NCBI RefSeq assembly: GCF_011075055.1
Contig: NC_058147.1
Location: forward strand, 14,694,001-14,758,000
Length of the DNA: 64,000 nt
From: Mangifera indica
Taxonomy: Eukaryota > Streptophyta > Magnoliopsida > Sapindales > Anacardiaceae
Reading direction: 5' to 3'
Shown here: in pieces, positions 11,568 through 22,259 of the stretch
Layout of the letters: the number at the start of each line of letters is the position of its first letter
Position numbering within the stretch: the first letter of the stretch is position 1
Translations under genes and position numbers: made by a program
Notes under the pieces: generated by a model
What the model was told of the DNA's origin: nothing
The model's input: the letters and a program-made list of their open reading frames with translations, nothing else
Databases searched by the model: none

Positions 11568-13373
11568 TGTTAAGGTAAACGCCCTAAAACCAGTTGCATT
11601 TGACATTTATGGATGTAATTTTATATTAATCACTAATAAAAGAATTTATTGCTATTCAATTCATATATTGTTTATTTATATGATCATACGAATAACATGC
11701 CTTTAGAATGGTAAAACTATGGCAAAGGGATCAGATGATTGATCGTGAGAACTATATACATTATAAGTGGCCATTCTAGAAATGTCCACAATCCTAATAT
11801 TGCAATGAATAAAGGCATATGAAATGATGATGAGATTATTATAATGTTGAGTGACCTCATTATCATTGATGATAGTTTTATATGTTGAAGCTATTGTAGA
11901 TAGTTTAGTGTAACACATGAGTGCATATTATAAACGTGTTCATTGGATTGACCCGATTAGAGGATATCTACATGGATAGTTGCCTTAATATCTATAGAAT
12001 GAATCTCTAAACACTATAGATGCATGTGATCATTTAACTTGAGGTCACCGGACTATCTTGTGTAAGAATCTATATGGTTTGATATTATCCAGTGTGCTGC
12101 CATTATTAAGATAACTATAAAGGTAGTAATCGACTATATCATGAGATACATGAAGACTATGATGGATCAATAAAAGATTCATCACTCTTGAGCATAGGAA
12201 AATATATCTAATATGAGAATATTGAATGAAATCCATGACTATTTGAATCTATGGCCAAAGTAGGATAAGGTTGTAGCCTAATTCATGTTAGTTATTGATG
12301 TGTATCAATTTATACCAAGATACTATTGAGATAAACACATTTCTATGTCTTAGGCTCAATAGATGTCAGTTGATGAAAGGATTGAATTACACATAACTAT
12401 GATATTGTAAAAGTTTAAAAGATATCTACTGACACTCTATCTTTTAGGTGGTCATGATGCTTTACTAGAGGCTAATCTTGTCTGTGTCTAGATCAACTTA
12501 AATCCAGACACTGCTAAGTTGATAGAGAGCTTATAGATCACATAAATAAAAAGTTAAATTAAACTCAAAGGTATGGATTGTTTGTTGACAATCTTAGTAT
12601 TTAGTACTAAGAGAGAGACTATGAATGAATTATGTTTGCCCAATAGTGATGAGAGGACTTGGTTTGACCACGCCTTGATCGAGTGCACAATGATACACTT
12701 AATGTGGTAGTCGTGCACTTGGTGGAAGAAGTGCCAGCCATGCTAATGCATGATACCAAATGACACCACGAATAAAAAAACATGTCAATGGGTACACACA
12801 TATGGTGTCAACTATACAAGTTTTTTAACCATGCTGGTTGGCACATACATGTGATGTTGACCGTGTTAATGGCTTAGTAGAATGTCTACTATGCATTTTA
12901 CATGCTAGTTATGCATGTGTGATAATGAGTGTTGTGCTTGGTTGAAATTCTAATCGTGCTTAAACACCTACATATATATATAAAACATGTTCTTTCGTGT
13001 AAAAAACTAACACATAAAAGAGTGAAAACTTGGTTGTTATTCTTTTCGTTTCTCTTCTTACCATGAACAATATGAATCCAGTTGAAAGCCTTAATAACCT
13101 TTTTATCTGGTTTTCCTATTTCAGTTTGTACTCCATATGGATACCAAGGCACCACCTTATAAAGGTTGGATAACATACTGTCTCAAGTCATGTGAAGTTT
13201 TGAAGAAGCCATTAACACAGGTATAAATCTAAAACACCCTATGAGTGTTTTGTATGTTCATGAATTTTATGTTTAAAATAAGTATCCTGGCTAGAGCTTT
13301 TCAGGATTGTTTGATTTTTAAAATTTTAAAATTTTTTTGCACTGTTGGTTATTAGCGTCTCGAAAACCACATA
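11568..13373 (+). repeat. copia LTR, long family, copy 1
   Basis: The sequence starts TGTTAAGG and ends near AAAACCACATA, where other copies read AAAACCCTACA. It aligns end to end with 48798-50536 (same strand) and with 34785-36559 (opposite strand). At about 1.8 kb it is long for a copia LTR. The last 240 bp (from 13139) form the most widely copied segment in this window. Confidence 0.85.
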
Positions 13374-13463
13374 GAGTTTGCCAAAGGAAAAGAAAGCATA
13401 ACAAATTGAATGTGTCAAATCTTGTAGAGTGAGATAGTCAAAGGATAGAAATTAGTTAATTAC

Positions 13464-14211
13464 CTCAACACTTCTTCTATAAAGTCCACCAGCAAACTTC
13501 TCTAGCTCACTCTTCTTGCCTTTTATAATAGGAATGGCTAAGAATTCCTCATGAATACATCTATAGAGCTCCAATATATCAAGGACCTAAAAATGGCAAC
13601 TATTAAGCACCATCAAATAAAAATATATATAAATCTGGACTCTTTGACCCAAGAAAAGAAAGAAAGGTTGGAGAATCAGCCATGTTATTCAACATATAAT
13701 GAGCCTTTAAGTGTCGCTTATCTATTATGATCATTGTTATGAACGTAGGCAAAACATTTACAAAAGAGTCCATCTTTAAAAAAATACATTTAATCTTCAT
13801 AGTATAGATTCATTGGCTTTTAAAGTTTAAAAACCAAAAGTTTCTCCACTACATCTTTAAAAAATGGCTATGTTTCTAAACAAAGTCAAACCCCAAATGT
13901 GGAAAGACCCCTTATTGGCATTCATTCCTAAACATGCTTCTTCACTTATTCAAATAAATTAGAAGTATTATATTTAATTTCAAAATTAAACAACTAACAT
14001 GAGAAGTCAAGCTAAAATCCAATCTGATAGAAAGAAACATCATTATGAAAAAAGTTGCTTTGTACTTACACATATGCGATAGCTTATTAAAGAGATATAT
14101 TTAGCAAAACTTAGTGCCTGCAAGCCAATTTTTTAGTTCAAATACCTCTACATCTGTTTCTTTTTTGCTATAAAGGTAGTACACCCTTCTTGCCAAATAA
14201 ATTCATAGCTC
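13464..14211 (-). pseudogene. proline--tRNA ligase fragment, two exons
   Basis: Two exon-like blocks with AG/GT borders are consecutive in plant cytosolic-type prolyl-tRNA synthetase, the enzyme that charges tRNA-Pro. The upstream block (14211-14146, minus) reads 'SYEFIWQEGCTTFIA', matching the class II core motif SREFLWQEGHTAFAT. It is one base short, which shifts the frame before its end. The downstream block (13586-13464) is a clean 41-codon exon, 'VLDILELYRCIHEEFLAIP' then 'KGKKSELEKFAGGLY', as in the family. The 559-bp gap would be an intron. Flanking exons are absent: a copia LTR ends at 13373 and the hAT element begins just beyond 14300. The family match is from memory, but the exon order, phase and splice sites agree strongly. 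It cannot make enzyme. Confidence 0.85.
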
Positions 14212-14498
14212 CTAAAAAGTTTATTGTATATGGCTTTCCACTGACAACTTTTTTGACCCAAAAAGCTTTAATGGATTGATCAAAAAACATTATAAAGACA
14301 AGAACAATTGAGAATCAAATGCTATTAAACATTATGTTACCTTATATCTTTATTTATTTGGTAGATAAGCTCAACAGTCTCATTTTCATCTTCTATCTTC
14401 ATGAAATTAAAAATAAATGAAAGTTATTAATCATACTACCAATAATCAAATGAAAAATCAATTTAAAAAGCATGTATTTGTGGTAAGCAATTCACTAC

Positions 14499-17329
14499 CT
14501 AATCTTTTTTCTTAAAATTATAATGTGTTCTCATCCAATCGGCTCCACATATAAGTATATTGACTATTTCTGGCAATAAGGATGACTTGTAAATGTCAAT
14601 CACTCTACTACCTATACTAAATGCGTTCTCGAAGGCCACTATTATAATAGGGATCACTAAGATATTGACTGCCATTTATGAAAGTACTTTACACTTATAT
14701 TGATTGTCCTTTTACCTGTGAAGTACATTAAAGTTGCCTGAGTTGATATCATTAGGTATCTCAACACCACGTTCTTGAAGATACATTTCTAACTCAGACT
14801 TCATGGTTTCTTTTGAGTATGTTTTCTCTTTATGATCCTTTAAATGCAGCCAACTATATTCAAAACCATAATGTCTACTCTCAGAATATCGAGAGCTTGA
14901 TGATTTACCTACAAATTAAATATTAGAACTTATGATATGTTATAAAGTTTCAATTAATGACAATGATCTAATTTACCTAATGTACTTGATAGTGCTTGTT
15001 GGATCCTTGGCTGATGTTATGGATATGCAAATGCAGTAGATGGATTTTCTAATGATAACGTGTCAATGTATTCATTGTATAATTTTTCTAATGTTCTTTT
15101 GATATTTTCTATCTCTACAGGGGCATTTTCTTCACCATATAAAATGGGAAATGCCAAAGTAATCATAAGAAACTTTATCCTGAAATCATCACAAGTCAAA
15201 CCAATCAATTAGAAACATTTTCTTTATATACATATATATTATAATAAACACAATCAATTATAACTTAATTAGTTGGGATCTATGATGCTAGCAATCGCCA
15301 TAAGAAAATTCATCTCACCCTAATATTTGTTAAATTTTTTGACATTGCTTGCACCATCATTGATATAACATAATCTTCATCAAATTCTCGCTCTTTAAGG
15401 ATCTCTTTTATCTAAACACTTCCTAAAAATACCTATTTGTAGTTATATACTACAACCCAGAAATTAATTTTGTTATATCATCAAATATTTCTAAAAAGTC
15501 ACAGACAACCTTTAATCTCTCCTACTTTTCCCTTGTCGGGTAATACATATAGCTTGACTCAACAAACATGAAATGAAGAAAGTCCTCTTTGAACTACAGT
15601 GCTATCGTTAGCATTTTGTATATATTATTCCATCGTGTAATACAATCCAAAACTAGCTTCCTTTTTTTTATTCCACATTGCATAGCAATTTTCGCAAAAT
15701 TTTTTTATCTTGCCTCACTAGCTTTTATAAACTTCACACTCTCCCCGAATATTGTCTATGATGGGTTTAATTACAATTACCCCTTCCTAAACTAACAAAT
15801 TTACAATATGGGTATGCACCTAAGATGGAAAAGTTTTCCATCACACAATAAAGGTCTCTGCATTTGAACTACAATGCTATCGTTAGCATTTTGTTTGTAT
15901 TATTCTATCGTGTAATACAATCCAAAATTAGCTTCCTTTTTTTTTTCCACACTACATAGTAATTTTCACAAGATTTTTTTATCTTGCCTCACTAGCTTTT
16001 ATAAACTTCACACTCTCCCCGAATATTGTCTATGATGGGTTTGATTACAATCACCCCATCCTAAACTAACAAATTTACAATATGGGTAGTGCACCTAACA
16101 TGGAAAAGTTTTCCATCACACAACAAAGGTCTATGTATTTAAAAATCTTTCTTTAATCTTTTAATGCAACTATCATTTGTAGTAGCATTGTCTACTATGA
16201 CAGTTTCCACCTACAAACAAAATTAATGAATATTAATGAAATTAGATGCAATAAAATTATACATGTATTCTTAAAAACAATTTACAAAGTTGATTTTACC
16301 TTATTTTCAATCCCTCAACCCTTTAAACAATAACAAATTGTTGCTGCAATATCTATTCCTCTCCTAGGTGGAGGTAGATGCATAAAATTTATAATTTGTT
16401 TATTTAAGGACCATGACTGGTCCACTCAATGTGCCGTGATTACCATATACTCAATATTTTGATGATTTGACTTCCAAAGATCAATAGTAGTACTAATCCT
16501 TCTAGTCTTCTCAAAAGTCTTCTTCAACCTTATATGTTTTGCTTGATAAACCCTAATGTAATCAACCTTTACTTGTTTCCTTCCAACTTTTTATAAAGAG
16601 GTTATATAACATGACAAAAATATATTAAATGGCAATTCAGATATCATAATTAGGTGAGCCAAGGCCTCTCGAACCTAAAACACCAACACTATAATCATTG
16701 CATTAGTTAATACAATTAATTTCATAATAACAATAAACGTTATTAATTGAACTCAAACTGACCTTAAGATGCTCATAATTCGTCTTTATTTTCAATACAG
16801 TTGCAGTAGATAACCCTAAGTTTAAACGCTCAAAACCCAAGATAGTTTGTCCCCCTATAACTAAATCCTTCCCCATTGCTTTCTTCCTATCAACACATTG
16901 ACCCATATGTCATGCCAAATGGGAAGTAGCCTTGGTCTTTTGCAATTTCAACTTTTTCTTACAATACTTGCATACCACATATATAACATCTCCAATAATA
17001 ATGAACATATCTTCTGGAAAACACTCCCAAACAGTTGATGTTTTCCTCCTTTTATTAGATGGAATAACAGAAGGTGGTACTTCTGTTTGTCTTTAAGTAC
17101 GTTCAATTGCTTTATCTTCTTTAGCTGAAGATGAAACACCAAAATCTTCTATTACAACCAAATCAATGTCCACATCATCAATTCCAACCGTTTTAATAGG
17201 TATAGGTGTTTTAATTTGCATCGATTTTCTCTTAATGTATGTACATGTAGAATGAGCCATCATGCTAGCTGTAGATACTTGCAATGAAGCTCGACTTGCT
17301 CCAGATGGTTCTACTCTTCTTGATGTCAT
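14499..17329 (-). pseudogene. hAT transposase (RICESLEEPER/DAYSLEEPER-like), disabled
   Basis: Cut-and-paste transposase or a domesticated-type relative. From the ATG at 17329 one frame runs through a serine-rich start into a BED zinc finger ('STVWECFPED', 'VCKYCKKK' near 16975, then 'HMGQC'), broken only by TAA at 17093-17095 and TGA at 16910-16912. Further exons carry the catalytic-core landmarks: 16674-16300 has 'ISTTIDLWKSNHQNIEYM' and 'PPPRRGIDIAATICYCLKG'. The next exon, starting at 16210, has 'NATTNDSCI' and 'HVRCTTHIVNLLV', then 'LDCITRWNN'. The C-terminal dimerisation region near 14760-14515 has 'NILVIPIIIVAFENAFSIG' and 'RVIDIYKSSLLPE'. Introns have GT/AG ends. In-frame stops and a 275-bp internal tandem duplication disable it. 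Confidence 0.85.
15588..16140 (+). repeat. 275-bp tandem duplication inside hAT transposase
   Basis: Two head-to-tail copies, 15588-15862 and 15863-16140, are nearly identical apart from scattered substitutions and small indels. The duplicated unit covers the CxxHxxNL region of the transposase exon. Confidence 0.9.
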
Positions 17330-17334
17330 ATTCT

Positions 17335-18700
17335 ATATCACAATCAAAATTAGATGATTAGTTGTAAATATAATTAAAATAAATAAAATATATATAAAAT
17401 ATAGATATTACAATAATGAAGGATCAAGAATAAAAGCATAACTTGGATAGTTAAATGAGTTTTACTAGCATTTTTTGTACTTGCATTTTGTTATAATTTA
17501 TAAAAGTTGAATCTCAAGTCAATTCTGGATTTAGAATTAGGAAATTGATTAGTTTAAATAGAACACAAAATTTATATTCAATGAACATTGTGTTCAATTG
17601 ACAAACATAGTTATGATATATTGACAAAGACAATTATAATATATATATATATATATTGGTTCTACCTTACATTTTTTAGGTGTTGATACTATAAAATTTG
17701 GGCGATTACTTCCATGTTTTTGAACATGTAAAATCAATAGTTATAATATCAATTAATGTGCATTTGCAATTTTTTTATGGCTAAAATTACCATATCCTAT
17801 CAAAAACAGAAAATAAAATCAAATTGTACTCCATCAAAATCTTTAAGCAATTTAAACATTTGGTGCATATACAAGACACAGATGCACATTCAAATCTAAA
17901 TATGTTTGTATGCAAATGTGAAGCAAAGATGAAAAACCTCTAATTTTGAAAGTTCTATTCATATCATTATACGCAAAGAAACAAAACATACAACATATCA
18001 CAATCTTAATTCTCGTTAACATCTGTAAAGGAATGTCAAAAAGCACTTAAACTACTTTTTCATTATTTTAAACACGTACCAAATTCAAATAGCAAAAAAA
18101 AAGAGTACTTTTATCCAAGGATAACTTTGAATACTTAAAAGAGGAAATTCCAATGGTTTACATGAATCATGTCTTGCTCTCTAATTTCAAGTTTGGCACT
18201 AAAAGCATGACTAATGTAGCAACTCTTTACATTATAAACTTAAAACTTTATTAGAAAACTAATTCTAAGAAATTCAAACGCATCAAAAATACATTCATAA
18301 AAACTTGTTTCAACCAAAATTAGTTCTCATTTTCACTACATATCAATCATAAAAGCCCAATAATTCTGGACGTGAAATTTTATTAATAATTTCAACCAAA
18401 ACAACACCAATTTCAACACAAAAGGAACTCATTTCATGCTCATCAAATAAAATCCACATCACAATAGTTCCACAAATATTCAAACCAGAACACTTTAACT
18501 ACTAGACCAACCAACAAAAAAAATTGAAACAAACCAATTTCAAAATGTAAAGGGATAAAACAAAATCCACAATAGCAAACCAACAACACAAAAAAGCAAG
18601 TATGATAAAACGCCCAATTTAGAAACCCTAATTCCAAAGTTAGGGTTCAATAAATTTAAGCCAAAAATTAACAAATTCAAAGTAAAAAAAAAAAAAAACA
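17335..18700 (-). other. probable 5' intron of the hAT gene
   Basis: AT-rich with no supported frame. It lies between the candidate untranslated exon near 18707 and the ATG at 17329. A short (TA)n run is at about 17640-17657. The small frames at 17852-18828 look like chance. Confidence 0.45.
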
Positions 18701-19029
18701 CAAACCTGAAATGTCCTTATGTCATCGTTGCCAAACTTGTTGTTGTTGAATTCTTGCTTATTGGATAAATAGAAGACACAAGTGTTCCAATGCCAAAATC
18801 CTTGTTGATGAACTGACGAACCATTCAAGCGTGAGAAATCCTTGTTGACAGAAAAGAAAGGCCAAAATTGAAGATTGAGGGCATAACTATACTCTAGAAT
18901 TGGAAACCAAATACTTAGAGAGATACACGACTAAAATAAGTGAACAAAGCCAAAAACTTGGTTTTATTTTCATTTAATAAAACATGACATCATTTGAGTG
19001 TGAGAAAGACACAGCTCATGAGTCGAGTT

Positions 19030-19175
19030 GTGCTGCTTTGCTTAAAACTCAGGCTCAAGCTCAAGCTCAGTTTTTTTGGCATATAAAGCTTTAGATCAGG
19101 CTTGAGCTCATTAATTCCTAGCTTATTTTGGGCTCGTTCAAGCTAAGCTTGAGCTTGAATGGACTTGACTCTAAT
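19030..19175. repeat. GAGCTT/AAGCTC-rich block
   Basis: Repeated short words such as GGCTCAAGCTCAAGCTCA and CAAGCTAAGCTTGAGCTTGA occur in both orientations. The density is far above the surroundings. It could be the subterminal repeat zone of the hAT element. Confidence 0.55.
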
Positions 19176-19186
19176 CTAACCCTACC

Positions 19187-19425
19187 TGGATACTAAGGCA
19201 CTACCTCATGAGAGTTGGATAACGTTCTCTCTTAAGCGATGTAAAGTTTGAAGGAGTCATCAATGAAGGTTTAAATCTAAAACATCCTATGAGTGTTTTT
19301 GCATGCTCCATGAATTCTATGTCTAAAACAGGTATCTTAGTTGGGGCTTTTAGGATTGTTTTATTTTTAAAATTTTAAATTTCTAATGTTGTTAGTTATC
19401 GGTGCCCTAAAAACCCTATAGTGAC
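19187..19425 (+). repeat. 3' end of long-family copia LTR, with decayed PBS
   Basis: This matches 13139-13373 and 50326-50536, starting GGATACTAAGGCACTACCTC and ending AAAAACCCTATA. The following AGTGACATCAAAGCGACCG looks like a mutated TGGTATCAGAGCG primer site, so this is 5' LTR material. Confidence 0.75.
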
Positions 19426-21339
19426 ATCAAAGCGACCGTTTAGAATAATTTTAATCAAAATTATATTGTTGTTAGTTTGATTAATTTTTATATGTTGATT
19501 GCATGTAATTAAAATCAATCAAAATAGAATATAAATTAGTAAAGATGATTTGCAATCGTGTTGTTACAATATTTGTTGAGTATCATGTACAACGTAAACT
19601 ATATTAAATTATTGAGTGATGGTTTTTGAATTTTTGTTTGAGTTTTGTTGATATATGCAATTTCTGAACAGATTGAATATCATAGGTTTTGTGTCGTTGC
19701 ACGAAATCACCCTTGAATCATGTTATTGCATAATTCAAGGGTTGTTGTTAGAGTGAGTATGGTTTACGTGTCAAATTTTCTCACTCTGGTGAATTGGTTT
19801 TCCTGAAAGTGGGAGGTTTATAGATTTTTCCTTAATTGAAAAATCTATAAATCATATTATGGAAAAACCACCATGCACGACCGGAACCAAGCCATGCATG
19901 GTGGGTACCAGGTGTACACCACTGGGCACCATATGGTAGTGCATGATTAGATATCTTTTGTTTAGTCATGACCTTCGCATGGTGCTAGTCATACACTTGG
20001 TTGGCTTCTAGTTATGCTCACTAACTTCTTATCGTGCATCATTCTGAAACTTTGATGAATTTCAGAAGCACAACTGGACATTTCACCTATATGTCTAGTA
20101 AAGTTAAAAATATTAGTTTAGTATGTTTTGTTAAATTAGGATTGAATTGAGATTTTGTTGAGCTTTGGGGTTGAATTATAATTTTATAAAACTTTAGGGA
20201 CCAAATGAATTTAACACTTGGAATAATATTAATTAAATGTATATGTATGGATGTATGTATACATGGTGTCCAGTATACAACCAATGAACCTTTGTGAACA
20301 CTTATGTGTTTCTTTTATGTTGTAATTCTTAAATAAGGTATGTGCATCTTGCCTTTATCCTATTTTTCTTTTATATTAGGTTGTTTTTATTTTCTTTTAA
20401 TTATGTAACTAGGAAACAAGACCATTTAATAATTAAAGACTTGAGATGAAAGGTTAAACATGAAGATCTAAAGATTAAAATTTACCTAGGTTAACCAGTC
20501 AAACTCCTCTTGACTCAAAGGGCTTGACATTTGTTATGGTTATATATTGGCATATTTTAATTTCACATTGTAAAATATGTGTAAGTTTTATTTTGCAAAT
20601 ATCACCTAACATGCGACTTAAAACCTAATAAGACTAATTAATAAAACCCTCAATTTAAATATTAAGTCTAAGATTTAATTGATACCTTCCAATATGACGC
20701 TCTAATTAAGCCCTTATTCGTTGGAACCTTGTTCATCAAAACGAATAGTACATTTCTACCAGGTGAAAAATTAAGAGCTGATTATATACTTTTTTTGACT
20801 TAACTAATGTGTTTTGCTTGTTCACCAAAACGAAGGTCAAGTATGTTAGAGGCATGAGTAGGAAACGCATTTGTTGATGCGAAGAGATATGTAATATCTA
20901 CCCTACTAATATCGAAAGTCACATTTGAGATCGCATGATTTATTAGGATAACACCTAGCTTGAGATCATGGGTTTTTGGTGATTAATTTGAAATTTACCT
21001 ATTCAAGTAATTTGAACTTGTTTGCCAAATTGAAAGAGAGAATTAAAGCAATAGGATCTCAGTCTACGATAAAGTTCTCCAGAACTTTCAAAGTACAATA
21101 ATGAGGGCTATTGACTTGAGAAAAATAGTAAAAGCATTTTAATTAATTAAATCCATAATTAAAATGAATGTTAATAATTAAATAAAATTACTAATTTTTT
21201 TATCTATAAATTGTAGATCACAAATTCATCATGTCAAACATAACATATTGATTCATTCTTACAAAAGAAAATAGGCTTACTAAAAGTAACTTCACTAACT
21301 GCTATAGAAATATTTAGATTTCTCTACATTATAGAAGAG
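19426..21339 (+). other. long leader between PBS and gag of the copia element
   Basis: About 1.9 kb without a supported frame. Much of it is shared, in order, with roughly 300-1700, so it is a genuine part of the family rather than a later insertion. Its first 60 bp also match the leader at 50551-50610. Confidence 0.65.
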
Positions 21340-22060
21340 ACTGTATATTCTTTAAGGGTTGTTACCCCATAAGCCTGGTTCTAATGCCACCCAAGAGGAA
21401 AAGGATACGTTTAATAATTATCTTGATGACTTCATAGAAGTTCAATGTCTTATGTTAACTTTTATATCACCTGAGCTTTAAAAACAACATAAGGAAATAG
21501 AAGCACAATCTACACTTGCACACTTTCGAGAGTTATATGACACTCATGTAAGGGCTGAACGATATAAGGTGTCAAGTGCATTGTTTGATTACAAAATCTC
21601 TAAGAGAGGATAAGTTGATATTTATGTGATCAAAATGATTGGTTACATTGAGCGCTTGGCGAGCTTGTGCTTCATTATGGATAATGAGCTTGCCATTGAC
21701 CTAGTATTGAAATCCCTTCCTAAATTTTAGGCTAATTTCATTATGGATTTTAACCTAAACAAAAGGGAGAAAACCTTTTAGGAGTTGTTGTACATGCTTA
21801 GACAGGCTAAACGAGAAATATGAAAGGTAGCTTCAACTAATATGCTTATGGTTAAAGCCTAAACATCAAAAGTCAAGGCTAAGGGCAAAGGCAAGGGCAA
21901 AGCTAAGCCTAAGCCCAAAGCGAAAAAGCAATATGATAATTATACTTAGCTTACAAGTGGTGTGGGGAAAGAAAATATTATCTACTTCTATTGTGGCAAG
22001 ACAGGTAGAGGAGACATTGTAAGGTCTTTCTAGAGAAAAAGAAAAAAAAGACATGGTTTT
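21340..22060 (+). pseudogene. copia gag, second copy
   Basis: Same gag as 1725-2230 but longer. Readable pieces are 'ELYDTHVRAERYKVSSALF'-like sequence at about 21530, 'VIKMIGYIERLASLCFIMD' near 21630, then a leucine-rich segment, a lysine-rich tail (about 21870-21930) and a degenerate zinc knuckle near 21990. Stops interrupt several segments. Confidence 0.75.
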
Positions 22061-22188
22061 CATATTTGTTCTAATATGCAAGGACTATGACAAGACATGG
22101 TTGAGATAAAATGTTCTCCTTGCTCATCCTAGGTTGCAGACACAAGACATGGTTTTCATATTTGTTCTAATATGCAAGGACTATGACA
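22049..22188 (+). repeat. perfect 44-bp direct repeat, 96 bp apart
   Basis: The 44 bases at 22049-22092 recur exactly at 22145-22188. They lie at the gag-pol junction of the copia relic and suggest a local slip duplication younger than most decay around it. Confidence 0.9.
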
Positions 22189-22259
22189 TAGTAGATTACT
22201 CACTAAAAGATAGGTTGAAGTATGTATTTGAAATGAAACACGAGTTGTTGTATTAGTTG

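Larger units (their letters stand above)
11456..13373 (+). mobile_element. copia 3' end with complete 1.8-kb LTR
   Basis: About 110 bp of internal sequence ends in a polypurine tract (11557-11567) followed by a long LTR. This is therefore the 3' end of a plus-strand copia element whose body is gone. The LTR belongs to the family also seen at 34785-36559 and 48798-50536. Confidence 0.8.
14300..19184 (-). mobile_element. hAT-superfamily DNA transposon, largely complete
   Basis: A zf-BED hAT transposase gene (14499-17329) lies in this span with upstream non-coding sequence to about 19184, where a copia LTR end starts. A candidate upstream untranslated exon ends near 18707 (GACATTTCAG then GT on the minus strand). 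A GAGCTT-rich block at 19030-19175 may be subterminal repeat. Clear terminal inverted repeats and an 8-bp target duplication were not found, so both outer limits are approximate. A small downstream exon-like block at about 14340-14402 may extend the transposase. Confidence 0.7.

Noticed and set aside
13898..14100. More proline--tRNA ligase exons between the two found
   Set aside because: The two exons are adjacent in the family and the sequence between them shows only intron-like AT-rich DNA.
15588..16140. Short repeats as a CRISPR array
   Set aside because: Only two long tandem copies in a eukaryotic transposon gene; no spacer structure.
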